Shown: positions 7,258-15,491 of the stretch, one piece after another
Position numbering within the stretch: position 1 is the stretch's first letter
Layout of the letters: each line of letters opens with the position of its first letter
From: Ignavibacteriaceae bacterium
GTDB taxonomy: Bacteria > Bacteroidota > Ignavibacteria > Ignavibacteriales > Ignavibacteriaceae
Assembly: GCA_013388515.1 (NCBI GenBank)
Contig: JACAFC010000177.1
Coordinates: forward strand, 1-32,214
Reading direction: 5' to 3'
Length of the DNA stretch: 32,214 nucleotides
The notes under the pieces: generated by a model
Seen by the model: the letters and a program-made list of their open reading frames with translations, nothing else
Told to the model about the DNA's origin: nothing
The model's database searches: none
Position numbers and translations under genes: made by a program

Positions 7258-9516
7258 TTACTTTTGCGATGCAGCAATCAAATTAAGCGCGCTGCCTGCT
7301 TTGAACCATTTTATTTGGGCTTCATTAAAGGAATGATTTAATAGAATTTCTTCGCTCGAACCGTCCTTATGCTTTAATATCATCTTCACAGGTTTTTCCG
7401 GAGTTAATTCGGATACTTTTAATGTAACCCTATCATCTTCTTTTATTTTATCATAATCTGCCGGATTAGCAAAGGTAAGCGGCAGCATTCCTTGTTTCTT
7501 CAAATTAGTTTCATGAATTCTAGCAAAGCTTTTTACAATTATTGCTTTACCACCAAGAAATCTTGGCTCCATTGCGGCATGTTCACGGCTTGAACCTTCG
7601 CCGTAATTTTCATCTCCAACAACTACCCAGCCAGTTCCTCTTGCTTTATAATCGCGAGCAACTTCGGGAACAGATTTTAATTCTCCCGAAAAAATATTTT
7701 TGACTTTTCCTGTTTCATTGTTGTATGCATTCAACGCACCTATAAACATGTTGTTAGAAATATTATCAAGATGTCCGCGATATTTTAACCAAGGACCAGC
7801 CATCGAAATATGATCGGTCGTACATTTTCCCTTTGCTTTCAGAAGTATAGGTAAATCAACGAAATCCTTTCCATCCCATGGTTCAAAAGGTTTTAAGAGT
7901 TGAAGTCTTTCGCTGTCTGGTTTTACTTTTACTTCTACCTTGTCGCCATCTTTTGACGGAGCAACAAATCCGCTTTCGCCTTTATCAAATCCATTAGGAG
8001 GAAGTTCTTCACCTTTTGGAGGATCAAGCTTAATTTTCTCACCTCTGTCGTTTTCAATTTCATCTGTCATTGGATTGAATGATAATCTTCCCGCAATTGC
8101 AAGCGCAGTTGTGACTTCCGGACTGGCAACAAAAGCTAAAGTTTCCGGATTGCCATCATTTCTCTTTGCAAAGTTTCTGTTGAAAGAGGTTACAATTGTA
8201 TTTCTTTCTCCCGTTTTTACATCCATTCTTTTCCACATACCTATGCAAGGTCCGCAAGCATTAGCCAAAATCAATCCGCCAAATTCTTCCAGAGTTTTTA
8301 ACTGTCCGTCTCGTTCAATTGTTGCTCTCACCTGCTCAGAACCGGGAGTAATTGTGAATTGTGATTTTGCTTTTAATCCTTTTGCTAAAGCTTGTTTCGC
8401 AATATTGGCAGAACGATCAATATCTTCATAGCTAGAATTTGTACAGCTTCCAATCAATGCAACTTTTATCGTATCGGGATAATCGTTTTCCTTAACAGCT
8501 TTTTTCAACTGGGAAAGAGGCCAAGCTTTATCAGGCGTGAATGGTCCGTTAAGATGCGGTTCAAGCTTATTCAAATCAATTTCAATTACCTGATCATAAA
8601 ATTTTTCCGGATTTGCAAGGACTTCCTTATCGACTGCAAGTTCATCGGCAAGCCCTTCGGCTAAAGCAGCTACATCGGCTCTTCCGGTTATTCGCAAGTA
8701 AGCAGCCATCTTTTCATTAAAAGGAAAAACTGAAGTTGTTGCACCGATTTCGGCTCCCATATTACATATTGTTCCTTTCCCGGTGCAAGAAATTGTTCCT
8801 GCACCTTCTCCAAAATATTCTACAATTGCACCGGTGCCGCCTTTAACAGTAAGAATGCCGGCTAATTTTAGGATAACATCTTTTGGAGAAGTCCAACCCG
8901 ATAGTTTGCCGGAGAGTTTAACACCAATAATTTTAGGCCATTTGAGTTCCCAGGGCATACCTGCCATAACATCAACGGCATCAGCACCGCCAACGCCTAT
9001 GGCAATCATTCCAAGTCCGCCTGCATTAGGTGTGTGCGAATCTGTACCAATCATCATTCCGCCGGGGAAAGCATAATTTTCCAACACCACTTGATGAATA
9101 ATTCCTGCACCTGGTTTCCAAAAACCAATTCCATATTTCTGGGAGATACTTTCAAGAAAATCATATACTTCTTTATTTTCTTCATTGGCTCGCAGCAAAT
9201 CATCTTTAGCACCAACTTGTGCTTGAATCAAGTGATCGCAATGAACTGTTGAAGGAACAGCAGTTGTTTTTCTTCCGGCAGACATAAATTGCAGTAACGC
9301 CATTTGAGCAGTTGCATCTTGCATTGCAACTCTATCGGGAGCTAACTCTGCATAATCTTTTCCTCGCTTAAGTTCTTTTGCAGCAGATTCCCATAAATGA
9401 ATGTAAAGAATTTTTTCGGCGTAGGTTAACGGACGGTTAAGCACTTTTCTAACTTGAAGTAATTTCTTCCTATAAGTTTCAAAGTGCTTTTTTATCATAT
9501 CAAAATTGGACGTCAT
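7258..9516 (-). CDS. acn: Aconitate hydratase, mitochondrial-type
   Basis: This 752-residue enzyme interconverts citrate and isocitrate in the TCA cycle. The three [4Fe-4S] ligands are visible: C358 in GSCTNSS and C421/C424 in ACGPC. Other conserved segments include [14 protein letters not shown] (157-170) and the C-terminal swivel-domain block [15 protein letters not shown]. The length and motifs fit the mitochondrial-type branch common in Bacteroidota rather than AcnA or AcnB. An AAGG about seven bases before ATG supports the start. Its cluster would depend on Fe-S assembly, and the suf genes lie at 27767 onward. Transcription diverges from the regulator gene at 9716; no convincing promoter was recognised in the 199-bp gap. 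Confidence 0.96.
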   Translation of the reverse strand: MTSNFDMIKKHFETYRKKLLQVRKVLNRPLTYAEKILYIHLWESAAKELKRGKDYAELAPDRVAMQDATAQMALLQFMSAGRKTTAVPSTVHCDHLIQAQVGAKDDLLRANEENKEVYDFLESISQKYGIGFWKPGAGIIHQVVLENYAFPGGMMIGTDSHTPNAGGLGMIAIGVGGADAVDVMAGMPWELKWPKIIGVKLSGKLSGWTSPKDVILKLAGILTVKGGTGAIVEYFGEGAGTISCTGKGTICNMGAEIGATTSVFPFNEKMAAYLRITGRADVAALAEGLADELAVDKEVLANPEKFYDQVIEIDLNKLEPHLNGPFTPDKAWPLSQLKKAVKENDYPDTIKVALIGSCTNSSYEDIDRSANIAKQALAKGLKAKSQFTITPGSEQVRATIERDGQLKTLEEFGGLILANACGPCIGMWKRMDVKTGERNTIVTSFNRNFAKRNDGNPETLAFVASPEVTTALAIAGRLSFNPMTDEIENDRGEKIKLDPPKGEELPPNGFDKGESGFVAPSKDGDKVEVKVKPDSERLQLLKPFEPWDGKDFVDLPILLKAKGKCTTDHISMAGPWLKYRGHLDNISNNMFIGALNAYNNETGKVKNIFSGELKSVPEVARDYKARGTGWVVVGDENYGEGSSREHAAMEPRFLGGKAIIVKSFARIHETNLKKQGMLPLTFANPADYDKIKEDDRVTLKVSELTPEKPVKMILKHKDGSSEEILLNHSFNEAQIKWFKAGSALNLIAASQK

Positions 9517-9715
9517 GCTTGTACCTTATTTTTACTGTTTTAAAATTTTATCTGTAATGTTTACTATAATTAAATTAACAAAAACTCAATAAACTTGCTT
9601 ACGTTGTTTCAATTTGTGTTTATTAGTAATGGCAGTTGTTTTGATGTTAAATTATGATGAAAATGTGATAGCTGCACTGCTATTTGTTAGAAATTGGTTG
9701 ATAGGTTAGGTAATT

Positions 9716-11077
9716 ATGAATAGTTTATCAATTCTCATAGTCGATGATGACAACACTTATTTAACACTTTTAAAAAGTATTTTGGTGGACGAAGGGTATA
9801 CCAATATACTAACTCTAAGTAATCCTCATCAGGTTATCCAAACTATTCAAGATAAAAAAATTGATTTGGTGTTGTTAGATGTCCATATGCCTAATATGGA
9901 TGGATTGGAAGTGCTTGACAATATTAAACATCAAAATCCTCATATACCAGTTATAATGGTAACTGCAGCAAATGATGTAGATATTGCTCTAAAAGCTATA
10001 AAACTAGGGGCATATGAATTTATATTAAAACCTGTTGACTCAACACGTCTTTTTTTAACTATTGAACGTGCTTTAGAAAATAAAATATTGAATCAAGAAT
10101 TAGATTCGCTTCGGAGACCAACCGCCTCACAGCGCAAAAGACAACTTAGTTTCGAAGATATTATTACCAACGCACCTCAAATGCATAAGGTGTTCGACCT
10201 AATTGAAATTTATGCTCCAACTAATGAAACTGTTCTGATTACAGGTGAAACCGGCACAGGCAAAGACTTGGTAGCAAAAAAAATTCATGACCTATCATCT
10301 AGAAAAGACAAGGCATATGTCGTAGTTAATTTAGCATCAATAACTCCGAACTTATTTGAAAGCGAGCTGTTTGGTCATGAAAAAGGTTCTTTCACCGGCG
10401 CAACTAGCGAACGAATTGGATATTTTGAAACAGCAAATGGCGGAACAATTTTTCTGGATGAGATTGGCTAATTACCCAAAGAATTACAAGGAAAACTTTT
10501 AAGAGCAATTCAATATAACGAGATTTACAGAATAGGCAGCTCAAAACCAATTAAGCTTGATATAAGGATTATTACAGCAACAAATAAAGATCTTCTTGAA
10601 GCTGTAAATAAAAAAGAATTTAGAGCAGATTTGTACTACCGGTTAAACCGCGGGTATATCCACTTACCTCCTCTTCGCTCCAGAGGTGAAGATATTATTT
10701 TATTGGCAAATCACTTTCTGAAAGTCGGGCAAAAAATATACAACAAATCAATTCCGGGTTTTTCAAAGGAGATTGCTAAACGCTTAAAGAATTATGAATT
10801 CCCCGGAAATATTAGAGAGCTTGAGAACATAATTCTGCATACGGTAGCTCAAAGTACAAATGACAAGCCAATAACAGAAATGATTCTACCGGGCAGCAGC
10901 ATGAACAATAATCTTCATAATTCAAATGGCGAGGATTTCCCAACGATTGAAGAATTAGTGCAAACCCATATCATTCGCGCAATTCAACAATCAAAAGGAA
11001 ACACACAAAAAGCAGCTTACATTTTAGGTATCAGCGAAAGAACTTTACAACGAAGATTAAAAAAACTACGTAATTGA
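9716..11077 (+). pseudogene. NtrC-family sigma-54 response regulator, interrupted by one stop codon
   Basis: A 454-codon frame encodes three domains. The receiver has D10-D12, phospho-acceptor D55, T83 and K105. The sigma-54 AAA+ domain has Walker A GETGTGKD (177-184), the sigma-54-contact loop GSFTGA (224-229) and Walker B IFLDE. A Fis-type helix-turn-helix lies at the end (GNTQKAAYILGISERTLQRR). Codon 252 (10469-10471) is TAA where homologues have Glu or Asp after DEIG. The frame stays open on both sides and the second half (LPKELQGKLLRAIQ onward, RSRGED) is well conserved. A single G-to-T change from GAA explains it. As read, the product lacks half the ATPase and the DNA-binding domain. 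No histidine kinase is nearby. A recent null allele or a base-call error are the likeliest explanations. Confidence 0.85.
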
Positions 11078-11259
11078 TTGCTGTATGTCTATAAAAAGTG
11101 CAATCTTAATTCGAATCGATCCAATTTATAAAAATTCCACTTCTCAATTTCCTAATGCCATCAAAATTAATTCGAAATGTAATTTTGTAAGTGCATCATT
11201 ATTAGAAAATATTTTGTTGAGGAAAAAAAGTATTTCAAGCAGGTAACAAATTCATTTTC

Positions 11260-11282
11260 ATGTGTCATTTTTTTTGACACAT
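11260..11282. promoter_or_regulatory. Inverted repeat ATGTGTCA-N7-TGACACAT, possible operator/enhancer
   Basis: Two perfect 8-base arms are separated by seven T residues. The half-site spacing would suit a dimeric regulator, such as an NtrC-type activator bound about 200 bp upstream of the pilin-like operon. It could equally form a hairpin in RNA; the T-run lies in the loop rather than after the stem, which argues against an intrinsic terminator. Confidence 0.4.
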
Positions 11283-11358
11283 CCTAAGACAGTCTCATTT
11301 TAAATTCTATTTTCGTTCGAAATAAATAAATAGAAATCTCATTTTAGTCTGCACAACA

Positions 11359-11388
11359 TTTGATTTATTAGGGGCACGATTGTATTTG
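11359..11388 (+). promoter_or_regulatory. Possible Bacteroidota-type promoter for the pilin-like operon
   Basis: TTTG (11359-11362) and TGTATTTG (11381-11388) are 18 bases apart. They resemble the -33 TTTG and -7 TAnnTTTG elements of Bacteroidota housekeeping promoters, with one mismatch in the -7 box. The leader to the first gene would be about 90 bases. Confidence 0.3.
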
Positions 11389-11480
11389 AAATCGGCATGT
11401 AAAAAAGTATTCTAAGATTATCAAATTTACTTGCCGTTTGATTTTTAGGATTTGCAAACTATGATGAAGGATTAGAGAGG

Positions 11481-12005
11481 ATGAGTACAGGCCATACCAT
11501 GCTATCTGTTGGGGCAATGTTGTTACTGTCAATTACAATATTAGGAATTAATGGGAAATTCTTGAATACAAGCACAGTATTATATAACACAAAATTCGGA
11601 GTACTTGCTGTATCACTTGGCACATCAATCATTGAGGAAGCAAACGGAAAAGCATTCGATCTTGCTGGATCTGAAGATGCGATAGTGGACCTTAGTCAAT
11701 TAACTGGTCCTAGCAGTTTAGGTCCCGCCTCTGGCGAATATTATCCGAATTTTAATGACTTTGATGATTACAACTGGCTGCATAAAGTAGATTCGATTAA
11801 AATAAATTCCCAAACCTTTGCTGTTTTCACAATAGACTGCAGGGTTAATTATGTTTCAGAATCAAATCCTTCAAACATATCAAGTTTACGTACTTGGCAT
11901 AAACGATTAGATGTTAGTGTAACGAGTCCGTCGATGAAAAATGCAGATAATAAACAAGATACTGTGAAGTTATCGTCTGTTTACAGCTATTGGCATTTTA
12001 GGTAG
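11481..12005 (+). CDS. Pilin-like membrane-anchored protein, first gene of trio
   Basis: I do not recognise a named family. The 174-residue protein starts with a hydrophobic helix (about residues 7-25) followed by a helical-looking stretch rich in small residues (about 26-57). A soluble, strand-rich C-terminal part contains FAVFTIDCRVNYV. The outline is that of a minor pilin or pseudopilin. However, the leader lacks the K/R-G-F-[S/T]-L-x-E prepilin-peptidase site, and only one Cys is present in the soluble part. It heads a tight operon: the next gene starts 12 bp after its stop. AAGGA lies nine bases before the ATG. A role in an envelope filament or secretion complex is inference from topology and neighbours. 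Confidence 0.6.
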   Translation: MSTGHTMLSVGAMLLLSITILGINGKFLNTSTVLYNTKFGVLAVSLGTSIIEEANGKAFDLAGSEDAIVDLSQLTGPSSLGPASGEYYPNFNDFDDYNWLHKVDSIKINSQTFAVFTIDCRVNYVSESNPSNISSLRTWHKRLDVSVTSPSMKNADNKQDTVKLSSVYSYWHFR

Positions 12006-12017
12006 GAAGGGATAAAG

Positions 12018-12629
12018 ATGGGTTTTAGTGATATTATTGATTTGGCGGGTTCTTTTTTAATTGGAGGATTGATTCTGCTTATTCTATTCAGAATGAATGG
12101 TGCAGCAGTAGAAAATGTTTACAACAATGGCGGAGAGCTGAGCTTGCAGCAAAATCTTTCAGTAACTGCAAAAGTGTTAGAAGACGATTTTAGAAAAATA
12201 GGTTACTGTTTGGATTGGAAAAAAATTCCCGATCCATCAAAGTCTATCCTTATGGCAGATTCCAATAGAATAAGATTCTTAACTGATGTGGATAATGGTT
12301 CGGGTCCCGACGGTGAAGTTGATACTCTTCTTTATGCCTTAGGTCCAACTTCTGAACTGGCAGTTACTCCTAATCCTAGAGATAGATTTCTTTATAGAAT
12401 TATTAACAACGAAACACCTCGAGGCGTAAATCTTGGTGTTACTCAATTCAAACTTATTTACTTTGATGCTTTGGGCGACACAATCAATTACCCCATAGCT
12501 GTCCCGAGCGAAATTTATACTATTGAAATAAATCTTACAGTTGAAAATACAGCTGGTTATAATGAACAGTACTCATCTGCATTTTGGAGACAGATACGAT
12601 TAGTGGCAAGAAATCTTAGAAATAGATAA
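12018..12629 (+). CDS. PilW/GspJ-like pseudopilin, second gene of trio
   Basis: This 203-residue protein has an N-terminal hydrophobic helix (about 8-26) followed by a long helix containing LSVTAKVLEDDFRKIGY. It then has IRFLTDVDNGSGPDGEVDTLLYAL, a FKLIYFDALGD segment and a C-terminal strand ending in the basic FWRQIRLVARNLRN. This order resembles minor pilins of the PilW/PulJ type. As in its neighbours, no cleavable prepilin leader is visible; an acidic D follows the short N-terminus (MGFSDIIDLAG). AGGAAGG about seven bases upstream supports the ATG. It lies 12 bp from genes on both sides, consistent with co-translation. The family call is moderate. Confidence 0.6.
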   Translation: MGFSDIIDLAGSFLIGGLILLILFRMNGAAVENVYNNGGELSLQQNLSVTAKVLEDDFRKIGYCLDWKKIPDPSKSILMADSNRIRFLTDVDNGSGPDGEVDTLLYALGPTSELAVTPNPRDRFLYRIINNETPRGVNLGVTQFKLIYFDALGDTINYPIAVPSEIYTIEINLTVENTAGYNEQYSSAFWRQIRLVARNLRNR

Positions 12630-12641
12630 GGATTAAATGAT

Positions 12642-13856
12642 ATGGCAGGTAAAGCAGCTTTGTTTTTAGTTGTTGGTTTCAGTTTGATATTCTTAGCTAT
12701 AGGAAAAAACTTTGGAGGCTTATCCACAAGAGCAGTAGATAATCTTTCAGATTACTACACTGAAACAGTAGCTCACGATATTGCCGTAACAGGAGCCAAC
12801 ATGGCTGCAAACAGAATCTTTAAAGATCCCACTTGGACTGCAGGCTATGACAAGGTTAGTTATCAAAACGGCAAAATGAATGTTGAAATTGATGTAATTG
12901 ATGCATTTAAAAATATCAGGCAAATTGTATCAACCGGAAGTTTTAACGGCTTAACTAATACTGTCACCGTAACTTTGCAGCCAAGCAAGTTTTCAAAGTT
13001 TGCATATTATTCAATTAACGAGGGAAGTTCCATTTACTGGATAACAAGTGACACTGTGTGGGGTCCTTTTCATACACAAGATTATTTACGCGTAAGCGGC
13101 AATCCATGCTTTTGGGGAAAAGCTACAACAAAAAGAAATGTTGTTAAAAATCCGAGCAGCAGTAAGCCGCGATTTTTTGGCGGCTTTGAAAAAGGAGTTG
13201 ATCTCCCTCTTCCAACAGATGGCTTAACACCAATTGAAAATGCTGCTGATGCTGGAGGGCATAAATTCACGGGCCAAGATACTGTGTATCTCACTTTTGT
13301 ATCCGATAGTATTAAAATAAAATATTCTTACAGCGGTGCTGTTTCAACTGTGCTGGCAGCAGACTTTGCGCCAAACGGAGTAATTTTTGCTAAGGATGCC
13401 GTTGTAAGATTAAAAGGAACAGTTAAAGGACAATATTCCGTTGCTGCTTCTGGTACTTCTCCTAAGGGGAGAATATATTTAGATGATAACATTGTTTATG
13501 AAACAGATCCCAGAGTTGATCCAACAAGTGAAGACATACTCGGCATTATTGCAAAAAATGAAATTTATGTAACTGACAATGCAGCAAATAATAGCAGTAT
13601 TGATATTCATGGATCTATTTACAGCGAATCTAAAGGATTTGGAGCAGAGAACTACAGCACAAGACCAGTTAGCGGAAGCATAAACTTATTGGGAGGTATT
13701 GTTCAGAATACCAGGCAGGCAGTTGGTACATTCAGCGGCTCAACAATTAATCATGGATTTGCAAAAAGATACCGATATGATGATAGATTAATGTTTAGCT
13801 CACCGCCAATGTATCCAGGAACCGGCGCATTTGAAATTGTATCATGGTTAGAATAA
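12642..13856 (+). CDS. PilX/DUF4900-like membrane-anchored protein, third gene of trio
   Basis: This 404-residue protein has a hydrophobic helix (about 4-21) and then a helical stretch ending near ANMAANRIFKD. The large extracytoplasmic part contains FAYYSINEGSSIYWITSDTVWGPFHTQDYLRVSGNPCFWGKAT, a block I associate with DUF4900/PilX-like proteins of Chlorobi and Bacteroidota. The C-terminal half is repetitive in beta-strand pattern (VIFAKDAVVRLKGTVKGQYSVAAS, later IDIHGSIYSES). It is the largest protein of the trio and may be the tip or sorting component. Only one Cys appears in the large domain. AAGGA upstream supports the start. A 16-bp AT-only palindrome overlaps the stop codon. Confidence 0.65.
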   Translation: MAGKAALFLVVGFSLIFLAIGKNFGGLSTRAVDNLSDYYTETVAHDIAVTGANMAANRIFKDPTWTAGYDKVSYQNGKMNVEIDVIDAFKNIRQIVSTGSFNGLTNTVTVTLQPSKFSKFAYYSINEGSSIYWITSDTVWGPFHTQDYLRVSGNPCFWGKATTKRNVVKNPSSSKPRFFGGFEKGVDLPLPTDGLTPIENAADAGGHKFTGQDTVYLTFVSDSIKIKYSYSGAVSTVLAADFAPNGVIFAKDAVVRLKGTVKGQYSVAASGTSPKGRIYLDDNIVYETDPRVDPTSEDILGIIAKNEIYVTDNAANNSSIDIHGSIYSESKGFGAENYSTRPVSGSINLLGGIVQNTRQAVGTFSGSTINHGFAKRYRYDDRLMFSSPPMYPGTGAFEIVSWLE

Positions 13857-13982
13857 AATTTTATTCTCAAAATGATTTTTTTATTGAAGATGAATTTGCA
13901 GTTGAATGAAAATATTACCGATAAAAATTTTTTCTCAAAATATTTTGTGCAGATTATTTTCCAATATCAAAACTAAAAACAG

Positions 13983-13997
13983 GTACAATAGTTGTAC
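13983..13997. promoter_or_regulatory. Small palindrome GTACAA-TAG-TTGTAC upstream of small acidic gene
   Basis: Perfect 6-base arms are separated by three bases, about 50 bp before the gene's start, where an operator would be expected. It is short enough to occur by chance in AT-rich DNA. Confidence 0.25.
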
Positions 13998-14049
13998 TAA
14001 TACAAACACAGTTTTTTGATGTATTGAAATAAAAAATTTGGTCCCTCAA

Positions 14050-14313
14050 ATGAATGATAAATGCTCAGATACCTATGATAAGGTAAGACAAACCAGAAGA
14101 GACCAGCTTATCGATCAATGCCTCCAAGCAGGAATGCCGGTAACTGGTGATGAGGACGAAGAAACATTAGAGATGTATGTAGAGATGGCTTATGATGATG
14201 AATGTATGGAGTTTGATGTTAATGAACTAGATTTTTGCACCGATGATGAATCTAATGAATCTTCAAATAAACAGACATCGATGTCAAAGAAAATCGTATC
14301 GCTCTTTATGTAA
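14050..14313 (+). CDS. Small acidic cysteine-containing protein, unknown function
   Basis: I do not recognise this family. The preferred ATG gives 87 residues; a TTG four codons earlier (14038) is possible. The sequence has a basic stretch (KVRQTRRDQ, 11-19), then a strongly acidic region (VTGDEDEETLEMYVEMAYDDE) and a Ser/Asn-rich tail. Four Cys are spread singly (5, 24, 52, 63), not in CxxC pairs. It has no signal peptide or membrane helix. It stands alone: 193 bp separate it from the pilin-like trio, and a strong terminator follows. A GTACAA-N3-TTGTAC palindrome (13983-13997) sits just upstream. The compact isolated unit with its own terminator suggests a genuine gene. Confidence 0.55.
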   Translation: MNDKCSDTYDKVRQTRRDQLIDQCLQAGMPVTGDEDEETLEMYVEMAYDDECMEFDVNELDFCTDDESNESSNKQTSMSKKIVSLFM

Positions 14314-14341
14314 AGTTTCAGAAGAGGGACCACCAAATTGA

Positions 14342-14361
14342 GCCGCCGAAAGGCGGCTTTT
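14342..14361 (+). terminator. Rho-independent terminator after small acidic gene
   Basis: A 6-bp GC stem GCCGCC-GAAA-GGCGGC (14342-14357) is followed by TTTTATATT. It lies about 30 bp beyond the stop of the plus-strand gene and just past the stop of the convergent GroES-like gene. On that strand the stem is not followed by a T-run, so it mainly serves the plus strand. Confidence 0.85.
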
Positions 14362-14737
14362 ATATTATATCCAGAAGATCATTTCTTATTAATAATAAAA
14401 CCGCCGACTGCGGAACGATAAGCAGTTTTTCCTTTTCGAATTCAATTTCAAAAGCCTCTTTGCGCAGAAATATTGCTAAGTCTCCTTGTTTAGCTTGCAA
14501 AGGAATATATTTCACCTTTTCTTTGGATTCCTTCCAGGGCTCTTCGTCCATATTAGGTGCCGTTGGATAACCAGGCCCAACTTTAATTACATAACCGCTT
14601 TGTATTTTCTCTTTTTCAGAAACACCTGGAGGAAGATATAAACCACTTGCTGTTTTAGTACTGTCCTCTTCCGGGCGAATTAATACGCGGTCACCAACAA
14701 CTATAAACTTTTCAATATTTTTTAAATTTATTGTCAC
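14360..14737 (-). CDS. GroES-like co-chaperonin family protein
   Basis: This 125-residue protein has the GroES beta-barrel signature at its start: VVGDRVLIRPEEDSTKTASGLYLPPG (about 13-38), where the mobile-loop region reads TASGLYLPP in place of the usual GGIxLP. GYVIKVGPG follows. An insertion of about 25 residues (YPTAPNMDEEPWKESKEKVKY) then precedes the rest of the barrel (GDLAIFLRKEAFEIEFEKEKLLIVPQSAVLLLIR). It is some 25-30 residues longer than GroES and has no groEL next to it, so it is a paralogue rather than the main co-chaperonin. Whether it still binds GroEL is unknown. The gene converges on the small acidic gene and diverges from the glycan locus. Confidence 0.85.
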   Translation of the reverse strand: MTINLKNIEKFIVVGDRVLIRPEEDSTKTASGLYLPPGVSEKEKIQSGYVIKVGPGYPTAPNMDEEPWKESKEKVKYIPLQAKQGDLAIFLRKEAFEIEFEKEKLLIVPQSAVLLLIRNDLLDII

Positions 14738-14879
14738 GTTAGTTCATTAAAGTTATTTTTAACACCTAAATATATCAAAGTTTGCTGTTTTTTTAGAGGG
14801 CTAGATATCAATCTCTTTATTAAATTTTTTCGTTTGATAACATTTTATTTTATTTTGCAATTAGAATTAAATCATATCG

Positions 14880-15491
14880 ATGTTAAAGAGCATGAATGAT
14901 TTTTGGAATAAAAAATTTTCAACTGATGAATATATTTATGGAACAAAACCAAATGAATTTCTGAAAGATCAGTTAAGCAAACTTAAGCCTGCAAAAATAC
15001 TTTTTGTGGGCGAAGGTGAAGGAAGAAATGCAGTTTATGCTGCTAAAATTGGCTGGCAAGTTGATGCAATAGATTCGAGTGATGTTGCAATGAATAAAGC
15101 TTTGAGTTTGGCTGTTCAGAATAATGTTTCAATAAATTATCAATTAGCAGATATTCAATCTTATGATTTTCCAGAAAATTATTATGATGCTGTTGGAATT
15201 ATTTTTTTGCACGTAAATGAAAACTTAGGAGAAAGAGACCGGCTATATCAAAAGTTAACTGCCAGCCTCAAAAAAAATGGCACTATCATAGTAGAACTCT
15301 TCTCAAAAAATCAGTTAGGTAAAAAATCCGGTGGACCGCAAGATGTTTCAATGCTTTGTTCCATTGATCAAATAAAAAAAAGTTTTTCAACACTTAAACA
15401 CAAATTATTGAAAGAAGAAAATATTTATTTGTCTGAAGGCAATTCCCATGTAGGCGAAGCTTCAGTAATTAGATATGTTGGGGTAAAATGA
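14880..15491 (+). CDS. Class I SAM-dependent methyltransferase, TehB-like
   Basis: This 203-residue protein begins with MNDFWNKKFSTDEYIYGTKPNEFL, typical of the TehB-like branch. It then shows SAM-binding motif I as ILFVGEGEGRNAVYAA (about 40-55), the acidic strand-2 end in VDAIDSS, and motif II in YYDAVGIIFLHV. TehB itself methylates tellurite, thiols and similar small substrates; here the substrate is unknown. The stop overlaps the start of the next glycosyltransferase gene as ATGA, so the two are translationally coupled. That suggests a glycan-related job. Met5 is an alternative start. Confidence 0.85.
   Translation: MLKSMNDFWNKKFSTDEYIYGTKPNEFLKDQLSKLKPAKILFVGEGEGRNAVYAAKIGWQVDAIDSSDVAMNKALSLAVQNNVSINYQLADIQSYDFPENYYDAVGIIFLHVNENLGERDRLYQKLTASLKKNGTIIVELFSKNQLGKKSGGPQDVSMLCSIDQIKKSFSTLKHKLLKEENIYLSEGNSHVGEASVIRYVGVK

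Larger units (their letters stand above)
11078..11480. promoter_or_regulatory. 403-bp gene-free region upstream of the pilin-like operon
   Basis: No coding frame is convincing here. The region holds TTAATTCGAA twice (11106-11115, 11167-11176), an inverted repeat with 8-bp arms (11260-11282) and TCTCATTTTA twice, 44 bp apart (11293-11302, 11337-11346). A promoter-like pair lies at 11359-11388. Enhancer-dependent operons often have such long upstream regions. However, I found no good sigma-54 -24/-12 site: GGGGCACG at 11371 has the -24 look but no GC at the right spacing. Confidence 0.4.

Noticed and set aside
7940-8431. Long plus-strand reading frame of 163 codons
   Set aside because: It lies wholly opposite the well-conserved aconitase gene and has a low-complexity composition (Pro/Ser-rich) from its antisense origin.
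11371-11390. Sigma-54 -24/-12 promoter before the pilin-like operon
   Set aside because: GGGGCACG resembles the -24 element, but the required GC is missing 10 bases later. A -33/-7-type promoter fits the same stretch better.
13851-13866. GAATAAAATTTTATTC palindrome as terminator of the pilin-like operon
   Set aside because: The stem is almost all A/T, overlaps the stop codon and is not followed by a T-run; in such AT-rich DNA it is probably chance.
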